Part shown: one piece after another, positions 22,917-31,995 of the stretch
How the letters are laid out: every line of letters begins with the position of its first letter
How positions within the stretch are numbered: position 1 is the stretch's first letter
NCBI RefSeq assembly: GCF_900111095.1
Contig: NZ_FOGB01000021.1
Location: 12,289-53,208 of the forward strand
Origin: Amphritea atlantica
Lineage (GTDB): Bacteria; Pseudomonadota; Gammaproteobacteria; Pseudomonadales; Balneatricaceae
Direction: 5' to 3'
DNA length: 40,920 bases
Notes under the pieces: model-generated
Seen by the model: the letters and a program-made list of their open reading frames with translations, nothing else
Databases searched by the model: none
Told to the model about the DNA's origin: nothing
Made by a program: the position numbers and the translations under genes

Positions 22917-22946
22917 TCCCTGCCCAGCGCTGAAACGGTACCGATT

Positions 22947-23876
22947 TTGAAACTGATACATGTCGCGGCTGCGGCGATCTTCAATGACTCCGGTGATCTG
23001 TTGCTGGCGCTGCGTGATAAGGCGCAGCATCAGGGGGGCTTATGGGAGTTTCCCGGGGGTAAGGTCGAACCGGGTGAAGAAGTTCGCAGTGCGCTGGCCA
23101 GAGAGTTACAGGAGGAGCTGGGGATTGAGATTGATCAGTCTGCTACCGTCCCCCTGATACAGGTCCCCTTCCACTATCCTGATAAATCGGTATTGCTGGA
23201 TGTGTTCCGCGTTAACCGCTTTAAGGGGCAGGCCTATGGCCGGGAGGGGCAGCCGCTTAACTGGGTTAAACCGGCGGATCTGAGCAATTATCAGTTTCCG
23301 GCAGCGAATACACCCATTGTCAATGCGCTTCTGCTGCCGACAGCGTTAGCCATCACCCCTCGATTATCACCTGATCAGTACAGTGAATATATCGATAAAG
23401 CCCTTCAGAAGGGGGCTGAGGCGGTTATGCTGCGGGCGAAACACCTGGCTGAAACAGAGCAGCTAAACCTCTATCAACAGCTGGCAGAGGCGTTTCCTGA
23501 GCTGTTAGTAATATGGAATGGATCGCTGGACGCAGCAAACCATGCTGAAGTCACAGCGCTTCATCTCAGTTCAGAACGGCTGATGCAGCTGAACAGTCGA
23601 GAAACCTATCGTGGGCGCTGGCTGGGGGCTTCCTGCCACAATGAGGAACAGATACGCCGGGCAGAACAGATCGGCGCGGATTACATCACCCTTTCACCGG
23701 TGCAGAGAACCGCCAGTCATCCAGAGGTCACGCCAATGGGCTGGGCTGAATATTCTCGCCTGGTACGTCTATCCTCTCTGCCGGTTTATGCTCTGGGCGG
23801 TGTATCGCTGGCAGATCTTGAGCAAACCCGTCAGGCGGGTGGCCAGGGGATCGCAGCGATTAGATGTTTTTTTTGA
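22947..23876 (+). CDS. Nudix (MutT-like) hydrolase fused to a ThiE/TenI-like domain
   Basis: Residues 1 to about 130 form a Nudix domain with an intact Nudix box, GGKVEPGEE then RELQEELGI, close to MutT, which removes oxidised dGTP. After about residue 140 a TIM-barrel-like ThiE/TenI domain follows, ending in LGGVSLADLEQTRQAGGQGIAAI. The 309-residue fusion is known from Pseudomonas and other gammaproteobacteria next to argJ. The role of the thiamine-phosphate-synthase-like half is not settled; the ThiE catalytic residues should be compared before calling it active. The start is TTG at 22947, without a clear Shine-Dalgarno, but the family N terminus begins there. Confidence 0.88.
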   Translation: MKLIHVAAAAIFNDSGDLLLALRDKAQHQGGLWEFPGGKVEPGEEVRSALARELQEELGIEIDQSATVPLIQVPFHYPDKSVLLDVFRVNRFKGQAYGREGQPLNWVKPADLSNYQFPAANTPIVNALLLPTALAITPRLSPDQYSEYIDKALQKGAEAVMLRAKHLAETEQLNLYQQLAEAFPELLVIWNGSLDAANHAEVTALHLSSERLMQLNSRETYRGRWLGASCHNEEQIRRAEQIGADYITLSPVQRTASHPEVTPMGWAEYSRLVRLSSLPVYALGGVSLADLEQTRQAGGQGIAAIRCFF

Positions 23877-23912
23877 AGCAGGGAGTGGTGAAACTGCCGG
23901 GGTTTCAAATCA

Positions 23913-24263
23913 GTAGGCGCTGCATCTTGCAGCGATAAAGCTTTGCCGTTGCGCAGACCCTCGCCGCTGGAAGCGGCTCCCACACTATAAAGCTGACTCG
24001 CCACCGAGGTCACAGATTAGTAGGAGCTGCATCCTGCAGCGATAAAGCTTTGCAGTTGCGCAGACCCTCGCCGCTGGAAGCGGCTCCCACACTATAAAGC
24101 TGACTCGCCACCGAGGTCACAGATTAGTAGGAGCTGCATCTTGCAGCGATAAAGCTTTGCAGTTGCGCAGACCCTCGCCGCTGGAAGCGGCTCCCACACT
24201 ATAAAGCTGGTTCGCCACCGAGGTCACAGATTAGTAGGAGCTGCATCCTGCAGCGATAAAGCC
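23913..24263. repeat. REP/BIME array: three 107-bp units plus a partial fourth
   Basis: Units start at 23913, 24020, 24127 and 24234, each beginning GTAGG. Every full unit holds a plus-strand REP-like palindrome (GTAGGAGC...GCAGCGA at 23913-23935, 24020-24042 and 24127-24149; the first has one change) and a facing minus-strand one (GTGGGAGC...GCGGCGA read on the minus strand at 23961-23983, 24068-24090 and 24175-24197). A last plus copy is at 24234-24256. This is the arrangement of bacterial interspersed mosaic elements mobilised by RAYT transposases. It fills the gap between the convergent Nudix/ThiE gene and yacG, where such elements usually lie. No RAYT gene is in the window. Confidence 0.9.
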
Positions 24264-24330
24264 AGATGTTTATAAATCAGCTTTTACAGGTTATTCCCTG
24301 TAGTGGAAATGCTCCAGAGGAGCAGTATTC

Positions 24331-24585
24331 TCAGTGCAGTGGCCGGTCCAGATAGTCTGCGCTTTCGCTATCTTCGAAGCTGCTGCTGTAATCATCAACA
24401 CTGGGCTCTGCCGGTATCTGATACGCCTCATCAGCCCAGGCACCCAGATCAATCAGCTTGCAGCGCTCGCTGCAAAACGGGCGAAATGGATTAGCTGTGC
24501 TCCACTCCTGGGCTTTACTGCAGGTAGGGCAGGCCACCAGTGGCTTTTTCTTGTGTGAATCAGTGTTGTCAGGCTTTTTAACCAA
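24331..24585 (-). CDS. yacG: DNA gyrase inhibitor YacG
   Basis: This 84-residue zinc-ribbon protein has the four cysteines Cys19, Cys22, Cys38 and Cys42 in CPTC and [14 protein letters not shown], the YacG signature. Family members bind GyrB and block DNA binding in Escherichia coli. The C-terminal tail is acidic. Its start is TTG (24585-24583, minus strand), 7 bases after GGGAG and inside the end of coaE (8-bp overlap), so translation is probably coupled to coaE. Confidence 0.9.
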   Translation of the reverse strand: MVKKPDNTDSHKKKPLVACPTCSKAQEWSTANPFRPFCSERCKLIDLGAWADEAYQIPAEPSVDDYSSSFEDSESADYLDRPLH

Positions 24586-25195
24586 AATCAGACTCCCGCT
24601 CCTGTCGCGCTTTTTGCAGGAACTTTGTATGTAGTTTTTCCACCAGGGGTTTCAGTTCATCCGGCGTTCCACTGTTGTCGATCAGATCGTCTGCTTTAGC
24701 GATGCGCTGATCGCGGGGGATCTGGGCGGCAATAATCGCTTCGACCTGCTCTGCATCGGTATTATCCCGTTCGGTTGTACGGCTGATCTGAGTGGCTTCA
24801 TCGACATCGATCACGACCACATGGTTTACCAGCAGGTGCTGATCGGTTTCCAGCAGCAGAGGCGAGGCGAGAATAGCATACTCCGCTTTTGAATTATCAA
24901 GTTTCAGCAGAATCCGGTCCCTGATCAGGGGGTGGAGCAGTTGCTCCAGCCAGTCCCGCTGACGGGGTGCTTCAAAGACTATTTTTCTCAGCGCTTTACG
25001 GTCCAGATTGCCATCGGATAACAGAATATCGCTGCCGAAACGCTGGGCAATTTTAGCCAGTGCCGCTTCACCCGGTTCAACGACCTCCCGGGCGACCTGG
25101 TCGGCATCAATCACATCGACAGCCAGCTGTTCAAAGAGCTGCGAAACGGCTGATTTACCACTGCCGATACCACCGGTAAGACCTACTACAAACAT
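24578..25195 (-). CDS. coaE: Dephospho-CoA kinase CoaE
   Basis: CoaE phosphorylates the ribose 3'-OH of dephospho-CoA, the last step of coenzyme A synthesis. The 205-residue protein starts with the P-loop [11 protein letters not shown] and has the conserved [13 protein letters not shown] segment. Length is normal. It lies between pilD and yacG, the order conserved in many gammaproteobacteria, and overlaps yacG by 8 bp. Confidence 0.95.
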   Translation of the reverse strand: MFVVGLTGGIGSGKSAVSQLFEQLAVDVIDADQVAREVVEPGEAALAKIAQRFGSDILLSDGNLDRKALRKIVFEAPRQRDWLEQLLHPLIRDRILLKLDNSKAEYAILASPLLLETDQHLLVNHVVVIDVDEATQISRTTERDNTDAEQVEAIIAAQIPRDQRIAKADDLIDNSGTPDELKPLVEKLHTKFLQKARQERESDFG

Positions 25196-25250
25196 ATCAG
25201 ACTCTCTGAATGAACTGACTTTACGAAATGAAGTTTATCAATAAACAGGT

Positions 25251-26150
25251 TTATAAGTTTAGCAGATGCAGATACCAGCTGGTCAGCTCATCTCCCCATA
25301 ACAGCGCGATCCAGCCTGCGCCTGCCAGATAGGGGCCAAAAGGGATTGGTGTTTGCGATTGCTGACGGCTGAAAGCGATCATGATCCCACCGATAATAGC
25401 GCCGATCAGTGAGGAGGCCAGAATAATCAGTGGTAGCATATCGGCGCCGGCCCAGGCTCCCAGTGCCGCAAGCAGCTTGAAATCGCCATAGCCCATCCCC
25501 TCTTTGCCGGTGGCCAGTTTGAATAGCCAGTAAACCGACCAGAGGGAGAGGTAGCCCAGCACCGCTCCCCACAGGGCTGAGGGCAGCGTGGTGAAGTAAC
25601 CAAAGCTATTGATGATCAGGCCGATCCAGAGCAGCGGCAGGGTGATTTTATCCGGCAATAGCTGATGATCAATATCGATAGCGGTAAGCGCAATCAGACA
25701 CCAGCTGAAGAAGATCGCGGCAAAAGCCACCGGGTTAAAGCCGAACTGCCAGACAATAAAAGCCGATATCAGCGCAGTGACCAGTTCAATAAGGGGATAG
25801 CGCAGTGATATCCTGGTTTTACAACCACTGCATTTTCCACCCAGAATCAAAAAGTAGCTAATTAGCGGAATATTTTCATACCAGTGGATCAGATGTCCGC
25901 AGTTAGGGCAGGTTGATGCAGGTTGAGCCAGGTTGAAGGGGGGGGATGGCTCTGCGGGTGTTTCCTGTGCCTCCGGATCTCTTGTTTCAGCAGCTTCAGC
26001 AGCTTCAGCTGCCATCAACTGCCATTCCCGCTCCATCATCTGTGGCAGTCTGTGAATAACCACATTCAGAAAACTGCCCACCATCAGTGCAAAAACAAAG
26101 GTAAGTGACAGCGACAACCAGGTATCAGCTGCAATCAGTTCGAACATCAT
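25251..26150 (-). CDS. pilD: Type IV prepilin peptidase / N-methyltransferase PilD
   Basis: PilD cleaves the leader of type IV prepilins and type II secretion pseudopilins and methylates the new N-terminal residue. The 299-residue protein has the cytoplasmic tetracysteine domain (Cys81, 84, 107, 110) and the two aspartate motifs of this aspartic protease, AIDIDHQLLPD (158-168) and GMGYGDFKLL (218-227), among about eight membrane segments. An Ala/Glu/Pro-rich insert at about 45-78 is encoded in part by a 9-base repeat and is probably a flexible loop. ATG at 26147 is an alternative start. Confidence 0.95.
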   Translation of the reverse strand: MMFELIAADTWLSLSLTFVFALMVGSFLNVVIHRLPQMMEREWQLMAAEAAEAAETRDPEAQETPAEPSPPFNLAQPASTCPNCGHLIHWYENIPLISYFLILGGKCSGCKTRISLRYPLIELVTALISAFIVWQFGFNPVAFAAIFFSWCLIALTAIDIDHQLLPDKITLPLLWIGLIINSFGYFTTLPSALWGAVLGYLSLWSVYWLFKLATGKEGMGYGDFKLLAALGAWAGADMLPLIILASSLIGAIIGGIMIAFSRQQSQTPIPFGPYLAGAGWIALLWGDELTSWYLHLLNL

Positions 26151-26187
26151 AGTATCTAGGTTTTCTCAGTCAGGGTTCGTTGTATTG

Positions 26188-27417
26188 TTAGTGTACGACA
26201 TTACCCAACTGGAAGATTGGCAGATACATGGCGATAACCAGACCGCCCACCAGAATACCCAGAATCGCCATAATCATCGGCTCGATCAGCGTAGAGAGGT
26301 TATCGACGGCGTTATCCACCTCCTCCTCATAGTAACTGGCAACCTTATCCAGCATCATCTCAAGGGAGCCCGCCTCTTCGCCGATGGCGATCATCTGGGT
26401 AGCCATCGCTGGAAACAGTCCGGTCATGGTGACGGCGTTTTGCAGTGATTGTCCGGTAGAAACGCCGTTCTTGATCTGCATAATCGCCTTTTCATAGACT
26501 ACATTCCCGGAAGCGCCCGCCGCAGAATCCAGCGCATCGACCAGCGGGACACCAGCGGCAAAGGTGGTGGCCAGGGTTCGGGCAAACCGTGCAATAGCGG
26601 AGTTATGCAGTATCTTCCCGACAATGGGTAGTTTCAGTACCGTGCGATCGAGCCACTCCCGGAACCCCCGAGATTTTTCATGAGCTTTGGCAAATGAGAA
26701 ACCGGCGACCGCAATCGCGATCAGTGCGATAAACCACCAGTCCTGGGCAATTTTCGACAGATGCACAACAAACATAGTGAAGGCGGGCAGGTCGGCACCG
26801 AAGCTGGAGAATACACTTTCAAACTGGGGGACTACCTTGATCAAAAGAATGGCGGACACTACCAGACCGATGACAATTACCGCAATGGGATAGGTCAGGG
26901 CTTTTTTGATCTTCTTTTTAAGAGTCTCCATTTTTTCTTTATAGGTAGCGATCCGGTCAAGCATGGTTTCCAGCGAGCCGGAACTTTCACCGGCATGGAC
27001 CAGGTTGCAGTACAAATCATCAAAATATTTTGGATGGCGTTCCAGGGCTTTGGCAAAGTTGGTGCCGCCACTGACATCGGCTTTCAGATCGTATATCACC
27101 TGTTTCATCTTCTGTTTTTCGATACCGTTAGCAACGATATCGAAGCCCTGCAGTAGTGGCACCCCGGACTTCAGCATGGTGGCGGTCTGGCGGGTAAACA
27201 GGGCGATGTCCAGCGGTTTTATCGGTTTGTTATGGTTGCTGAACATGCTGTAGCTCTGTTTACGAACCTTTTTGGGCATAATACCCTGTTTGCGCAGCAT
27301 CGCTTTGGCTTCAGCGAGGTTTTCAGCGTTGATCGCCCCTTTGCTGGCATTACCGCTCTTATCTTTACCTTCCCAGTTAAAGGTGAGAGGCGTTTTGTTT
27401 GCTGCTTTCTTAGCCAT
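26188..27417 (-). CDS. pilC: Type IV pilus inner-membrane platform protein PilC
   Basis: This 409-residue GspF/PilC-family protein has two repeated cytoplasmic helical domains, each followed by membrane helices. The motifs HAGESSGSLETMLDRIATY and IAIGEEAGSLEMMLDKVASY mark the two repeats. PilC is the membrane platform coupling the PilB motor to pilin extraction. It sits between pilB (64 bases away) and pilD (37 bases) in the same direction. Confidence 0.96.
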   Translation of the reverse strand: MAKKAANKTPLTFNWEGKDKSGNASKGAINAENLAEAKAMLRKQGIMPKKVRKQSYSMFSNHNKPIKPLDIALFTRQTATMLKSGVPLLQGFDIVANGIEKQKMKQVIYDLKADVSGGTNFAKALERHPKYFDDLYCNLVHAGESSGSLETMLDRIATYKEKMETLKKKIKKALTYPIAVIVIGLVVSAILLIKVVPQFESVFSSFGADLPAFTMFVVHLSKIAQDWWFIALIAIAVAGFSFAKAHEKSRGFREWLDRTVLKLPIVGKILHNSAIARFARTLATTFAAGVPLVDALDSAAGASGNVVYEKAIMQIKNGVSTGQSLQNAVTMTGLFPAMATQMIAIGEEAGSLEMMLDKVASYYEEEVDNAVDNLSTLIEPMIMAILGILVGGLVIAMYLPIFQLGNVVH

Positions 27418-27481
27418 CCGGTTGTTTCCGTATTACAGGTTTAGAATCGTTTAATAATCAGTCGGTTTAACAAACAGCGGT

Positions 27482-29200
27482 TTACAGTTTTATAACCCGG
27501 TTCATCTCTTCCAGGCTGGTGACGCCCTGAATTACTTTGCGCAGGCCTGACTGTCTGAGAGAGCGGAACCCCTGCTGTTTTGCGGTTGCCAGAATATCCA
27601 GAGATGAACCGTTGTCCATAATCACCTGGGCAATCTCCGGGGTCATCGCCATGGTTTCATAGACCCCCACCCGGCCTTTATAGCCCTTATTGCACTTACT
27701 GCACCCTTCCGGATTATGCTCAAACAGACTGAGACCCGCTTTTATCTGTTCCGGAGTAAAGCCCTCTTCCAGTAATGTTGCTTCAGGAATGGTGGCGGGC
27801 TTTTTACACGCGCTGCACAGACGTCGTCCCAGTCGCTGGGCAATAATCATAGACACAGAGGTAGCAATATTAAAGGCCGGAACCCCCATATTGCGTAGTC
27901 GTGTGAGTGTTTCGGCGGCACTGTTGGTGTGCAGAGTTGACAATACCATATGGCCGGTCTGGGCGGCTTTGATAGCGATCTCAGCGGTTTCCAGATCTCG
28001 GATCTCACCTACCATTACTACATCCGGATCTTGTCGCAGGAAAGATCGCAGTGCTTCTGCGAAGGTCAGTCCCACTTTATTATTCACATGGACCTGGTTG
28101 ATCCCCTCCAGGTTGATCTCTACCGGGTCCTCCGCGGTGGATATATTGCGTTCAACGGTGTTGAGAATATTCAGGCCGGTATAGAGGGAGACGGTTTTAC
28201 CGCTACCGGTGGGGCCGGTCACCAGAATCATCCCTTGTGGTTTATGCAGGGTTTGCATAAACAGCTCTTTCTGGTCTTCATCGTAACCCAGCGCTTCGAT
28301 CCCCATCTGCGCACTGGTGGGGTCGAGAATACGCAGCACCACTTTTTCGCCCCAGAGGGTGGGCAGGGTGTTAACCCGGAAGTCGATGGCGCGGTTTTTG
28401 GAGATCTTCATCTTGATACGGCCATCCTGGGGGACTCGTCGCTCGGAGATATCCATCTGCGACATCACTTTCAGTCGGGCGCAGAGACGGGAAGCCAGAT
28501 TGGCTGGGGGCTTGGCGACCTCCTGCAGAATGCCGTCGATACGGCAGCGGATGCGGTAGGATTTCTCATAGGGCTCGAAGTGGATATCCGAAGCACCGGT
28601 TTTTATCGCATCCAGCAGTATTTTGTTGACGAAGCGTACAATCGGAGCATCGTTGGCGGCTTCTTCACCATTGTCTTCCTGCTGCTCATTAAGCCCCTCA
28701 TCGATCTCCAGGTTATCGAGATCGGCATCTTCCAGGCCATCGAGGGCGGAGTTCTGTTCATCGAGGAAGGTGTCGATCAGATGGGCGAGCTTATCCTCTT
28801 CAACGATCACCCCCTCGGTGGTGGTGCCGGTATGGAACTTAAACTCATCCAGCGCCTGAATATTGGTAGGGTCTGAGATTGCCACATAGAGGCGGTTCTC
28901 ACGCTTGATCAGAGGCAGGGCATGGTGTTTGGTGATTAGCTTTTCATCCACCAGGCCCTGGGGCAGCGCTTCAATATCGATGACATCGAGGTCAAACAGG
29001 GGCATGCCGAACTCATCGGCAGCGGCCGCAGCAGCCCGATAGGCACTCACCAGGCGGTTTTCGATAATATGGGCGATAAAGGGCTTATTGTCCTTGCGGG
29101 CGGTTTTCAGGGCGTCCATGGCAACATCGGATGAAAACACACCGTCATTAACCAGTCGTCGTGCCAGACCACTCAGCGGCTGAAAGGGTTGTACGCTCAT
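27482..29200 (-). CDS. pilB: Type IV pilus assembly ATPase PilB
   Basis: The 572-residue PilB is the hexameric extension motor. It has an N-terminal GspE/MshEN-like domain, Walker A GPTGSGKT, the Asp box, Walker [17 protein letters not shown], the His box TLHTNSA and a tetracysteine zinc motif (CSACKKP and [13 protein letters not shown]). These distinguish the assembly ATPase from PilT. It is transcribed away from pilA, with a 427-base divergent gap between them. Downstream genes pilC and pilD follow in order. Confidence 0.97.
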   Translation of the reverse strand: MSVQPFQPLSGLARRLVNDGVFSSDVAMDALKTARKDNKPFIAHIIENRLVSAYRAAAAAADEFGMPLFDLDVIDIEALPQGLVDEKLITKHHALPLIKRENRLYVAISDPTNIQALDEFKFHTGTTTEGVIVEEDKLAHLIDTFLDEQNSALDGLEDADLDNLEIDEGLNEQQEDNGEEAANDAPIVRFVNKILLDAIKTGASDIHFEPYEKSYRIRCRIDGILQEVAKPPANLASRLCARLKVMSQMDISERRVPQDGRIKMKISKNRAIDFRVNTLPTLWGEKVVLRILDPTSAQMGIEALGYDEDQKELFMQTLHKPQGMILVTGPTGSGKTVSLYTGLNILNTVERNISTAEDPVEINLEGINQVHVNNKVGLTFAEALRSFLRQDPDVVMVGEIRDLETAEIAIKAAQTGHMVLSTLHTNSAAETLTRLRNMGVPAFNIATSVSMIIAQRLGRRLCSACKKPATIPEATLLEEGFTPEQIKAGLSLFEHNPEGCSKCNKGYKGRVGVYETMAMTPEIAQVIMDNGSSLDILATAKQQGFRSLRQSGLRKVIQGVTSLEEMNRVIKL

Positions 29201-29627
29201 TATTCAGAGAATCCATTTTTATCTGTTGATATCGGCGACAGAAACAATAGCTTAAGTTGGCGGCCTGAATTTGTATAGCTAAAGCTGTTATCCTTTATCT
29301 CTTATTGTTTGTCAGTTCTTAATACCGACGGCTTTACCTCTAAGGCATCCATTACTGTCTACCATCACCACTCATGAAAAGTTATAAAGAATAAGATCTT
29401 ACCTTTAACCTAAACTGCCTTGTATTATTATCTATTTGTAAAGTAACATCTATCGGTCGGTTTGAGAATCAACAGACGCTTGCTTCAGGTCACTGGACTG
29501 CCATAAAAAATAGGTTACTATCTGTATCAGGCTCGTATGGAGCATGGAGGATGGGCCCTATGGCAAGGGAAAGAGTCGTTCGGAGCAAGGATGATGATGA
29601 ATACTTTACTCGCTGGAGAGATTACGA
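29201..29627. other. Divergent pilB-pilA regulatory gap
   Basis: This 427-base AT-rich gap must hold promoters for both pilB (minus) and pilA (plus). I looked for the sigma54 pattern TGGCAC-N5-TTGC expected for pilA in Pseudomonas and did not find a convincing copy. TTGCTT at 29480 followed by an A-rich stretch near 29504 is a weak sigma70 candidate. A 35-codon frame (29537-29644) overlaps the pilA start and is described as a finding. Confidence 0.5.
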
Positions 29628-30053
29628 ATGAAAAACACTATTAAAAAACAGCAGGGTTTTACCCTGATAGAATTGATGATCGTGGTCGCGATTATCGGTA
29701 TTCTGGCGGCAATCGCGCTGCCTGCGTATAACACTTATACCAAGAAAGCTCGTTTTTCTGAAGTGGTACAATCAGTTACAGGTGTTAAGTCTGCAGTTGA
29801 AGTGTGTTATCAAACAGGAAATGCTTTAGCTGATTGTGATACCGCGGGCAACGGTTCAGTTAGTACTGCTGTAGGTATGGCAAACGTTGGTACTTATGTT
29901 TCTACTGTTACTGCTGTAGATGGTACAATAACAGCAACCGGTAGTGCAGAAGTTGATAATAAAACCTTTATTCTCGTACCAACAGAAGTGAATAGCGGTC
30001 TTACTTGGTCTTCAAGCGGTGGTACTTGTATTGCTGCAGGTTTGTGTGACTAA
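29628..30053 (+). CDS. pilA: Type IV major pilin PilA
   Basis: The 141-residue prepilin has a 10-residue basic leader ending in Gly, then [20 protein letters not shown], the type IVa signature, with Phe+1 and Glu+5 after cleavage by PilD. The mature protein has four cysteines (60, 70, 134, 140). The last pair would form the C-terminal D-region disulfide loop and the first pair a second one. The distal coding part is rich in Thr, Val and Ala and uses many T-ending codons, lower in GC than its neighbours, as expected for a highly expressed or exchanged pilin. A terminator follows directly. Confidence 0.96.
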   Translation: MKNTIKKQQGFTLIELMIVVAIIGILAAIALPAYNTYTKKARFSEVVQSVTGVKSAVEVCYQTGNALADCDTAGNGSVSTAVGMANVGTYVSTVTAVDGTITATGSAEVDNKTFILVPTEVNSGLTWSSSGGTCIAAGLCD

Positions 30054-30072
30054 TAACCTGAATAGGTTTGTG

Positions 30073-30103
30073 AAAAAAGCGCAAATTATTTTGCGCTTTT
30101 TTT
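30073..30103 (+). terminator. Rho-independent terminator after pilA
   Basis: AAAAAAGCGCAAA (30073-30085), loop TTAT, TTTGCGCTTTTTT (30090-30102). The stem is flanked by A and T runs, so it could work in both directions. It isolates pilA from the next gene. Confidence 0.88.
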
Positions 30104-30191
30104 ATGCCTGAAATTAGCCTTTCAGCTACTATATTTAGCTATAAGGTTATGATTTACTTAGGTTCAAATTATAAGAAAGCCCCGGTACCCA

Positions 30192-30551
30192 ATGAACAAA
30201 AAAACCATCCTCCTTATCCTGATCGCTATAACCGCGGCAGTCACCTACTATCTCTACGAAGAGCCGCTGCCTATTGAAAAACGGGCAGTGGTTGAAGCGG
30301 ATCTGGCCGCTCAGCCGGATAAATACCCTGCGACCCCGGTATGGTGGTCAGATGGTGGTATTCTGGCGATCGGTATGCTGCCCCGTGAAGGAGGGGAAAA
30401 ACGCAATGACAGTGCCAAAGAGATCTGTCAGATTCTCTGGAAGCATAACGTTAATAAAACCGTAGTTGAGGTGTACGATATCCTGCAGATTCAGAAAAGT
30501 GATGAGTGGGAACTGATTGGCGCAGCGGATTGTCGGCGCAAAGCACCATAA
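30192..30551 (+). CDS. Uncharacterised membrane-anchored small protein
   Basis: I do not recognise this 119-residue protein. Residues 4 to about 22 are a hydrophobic helix after a Lys-rich start, so it is either anchored in the inner membrane with the rest in the periplasm, or exported. The soluble part holds a Trp-Trp pair (51-52), a GILAIGML segment and two cysteines in ICQILWKH and AADCRRK that could pair in the periplasm. The ribosome-binding site is weak. Placement after pilA and before nadC might hint at a pilus link, but the terminator after pilA separates them. The last codons lie in the 15-bp repeat that follows. Coding status is supported by codon use similar to neighbours. Confidence 0.7.
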   Translation: MNKKTILLILIAITAAVTYYLYEEPLPIEKRAVVEADLAAQPDKYPATPVWWSDGGILAIGMLPREGGEKRNDSAKEICQILWKHNVNKTVVEVYDILQIQKSDEWELIGAADCRRKAP

Positions 30552-30629
30552 TTAAAAGCACCGTAATTCAAAGCTCTGTAATTCAAAGCTCTGTAATGGA
30601 AAGCTCCGTCATTAAAAGCCGGGTAATTA
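30540..30629. repeat. Minisatellite: six 15-bp tandem units
   Basis: Six units with consensus near AAAGCTCCGTAATTC start at 30540, 30555, 30570, 30585, 30600 and 30615. The first unit contains the final Lys-Ala-Pro codons and TAA of the upstream gene. The unit length is a multiple of three, so another frame reads it as a five-residue repeat (for example SSVIQ). Copies 3 and 4 are nearly identical, which suggests recent slippage. Confidence 0.92.
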
Positions 30630-30972
30630 TTCAAATTCAGGCTTTTTTGAGCAAATCAACAGATAGTTTGCAGGGTTGTTACTCAAAGTGAGTATGAGAG
30701 TTTTATTGTTATTCTTTCTATATTGGAATTAATAGGCCGCTCTGAACATAAAAAAATCCGCACAGACAGGCGGATTTTTTATGGCGCATCGCACTTTAAT
30801 TGGGAATATATTCTGCAGTCCAATTAAAAGCAGACTTACCACAGTACCCAGGGGGCATAATAAGGTCACGAAGAGCACAAAGAAACTGAGAGGATAGAGC
30901 TTCTATGAATAGCTCTTCTTCGTGTCCTCTGTGTCCTCAGTGGTGAATTTTTCTTTTGCTTTGCGTTTTGCC
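30630..30972. other. Non-coding gap between the small protein gene and nadC
   Basis: No gene is seen. From left to right it holds an AT-rich stretch, the bidirectional terminator at 30751-30780, a 9-bp inverted repeat (TTTAATTGG at 30795-30803 with CCAATTAAA at 30820-30828), and an inverted pair of TTCGTG/TCTGTG-rich sequences at about 30862-30950. The two transcription units on either side converge here. Confidence 0.7.
30751..30780. terminator. Bidirectional intrinsic terminator
   Basis: AAAAAATCCGC (30751-30761) pairs perfectly with GCGGATTTTTT (30770-30780) around an 8-base loop. With A and T runs on both sides it can stop plus-strand transcripts from the small protein gene and minus-strand transcripts from nadC, which converge here. 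Confidence 0.85.
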
Positions 30973-31923
<951 letters not shown>

Positions 31924-31995
31924 TTATATGAGCCACACCAAGGTCGCTATTTTAACGGAAAGCCGCTGGGTAAAGTAGTCGCTGGCAGGGGAAAA

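Noticed and set aside
22917-22946. TPP riboswitch before the ThiE-like fusion gene
   Set aside because: Only 30 bases separate it from argJ; there is no room and no THI-box sequence.
23913-24263. CRISPR array
   Set aside because: The 107-bp units are near-identical throughout, so nothing behaves as a spacer. The palindromes fit REP elements.
27950-28876. 308-codon plus-strand frame opposite pilB
   Set aside because: It is antisense to a conserved ATPase gene, and its Gly/His/Gln-rich translation looks like a shadow.
29201-29627. Sigma54 promoter for pilA
   Set aside because: Expected from Pseudomonas, but the best candidate (TGGCAA at about 29561) lacks the TTGC element at the right spacing.
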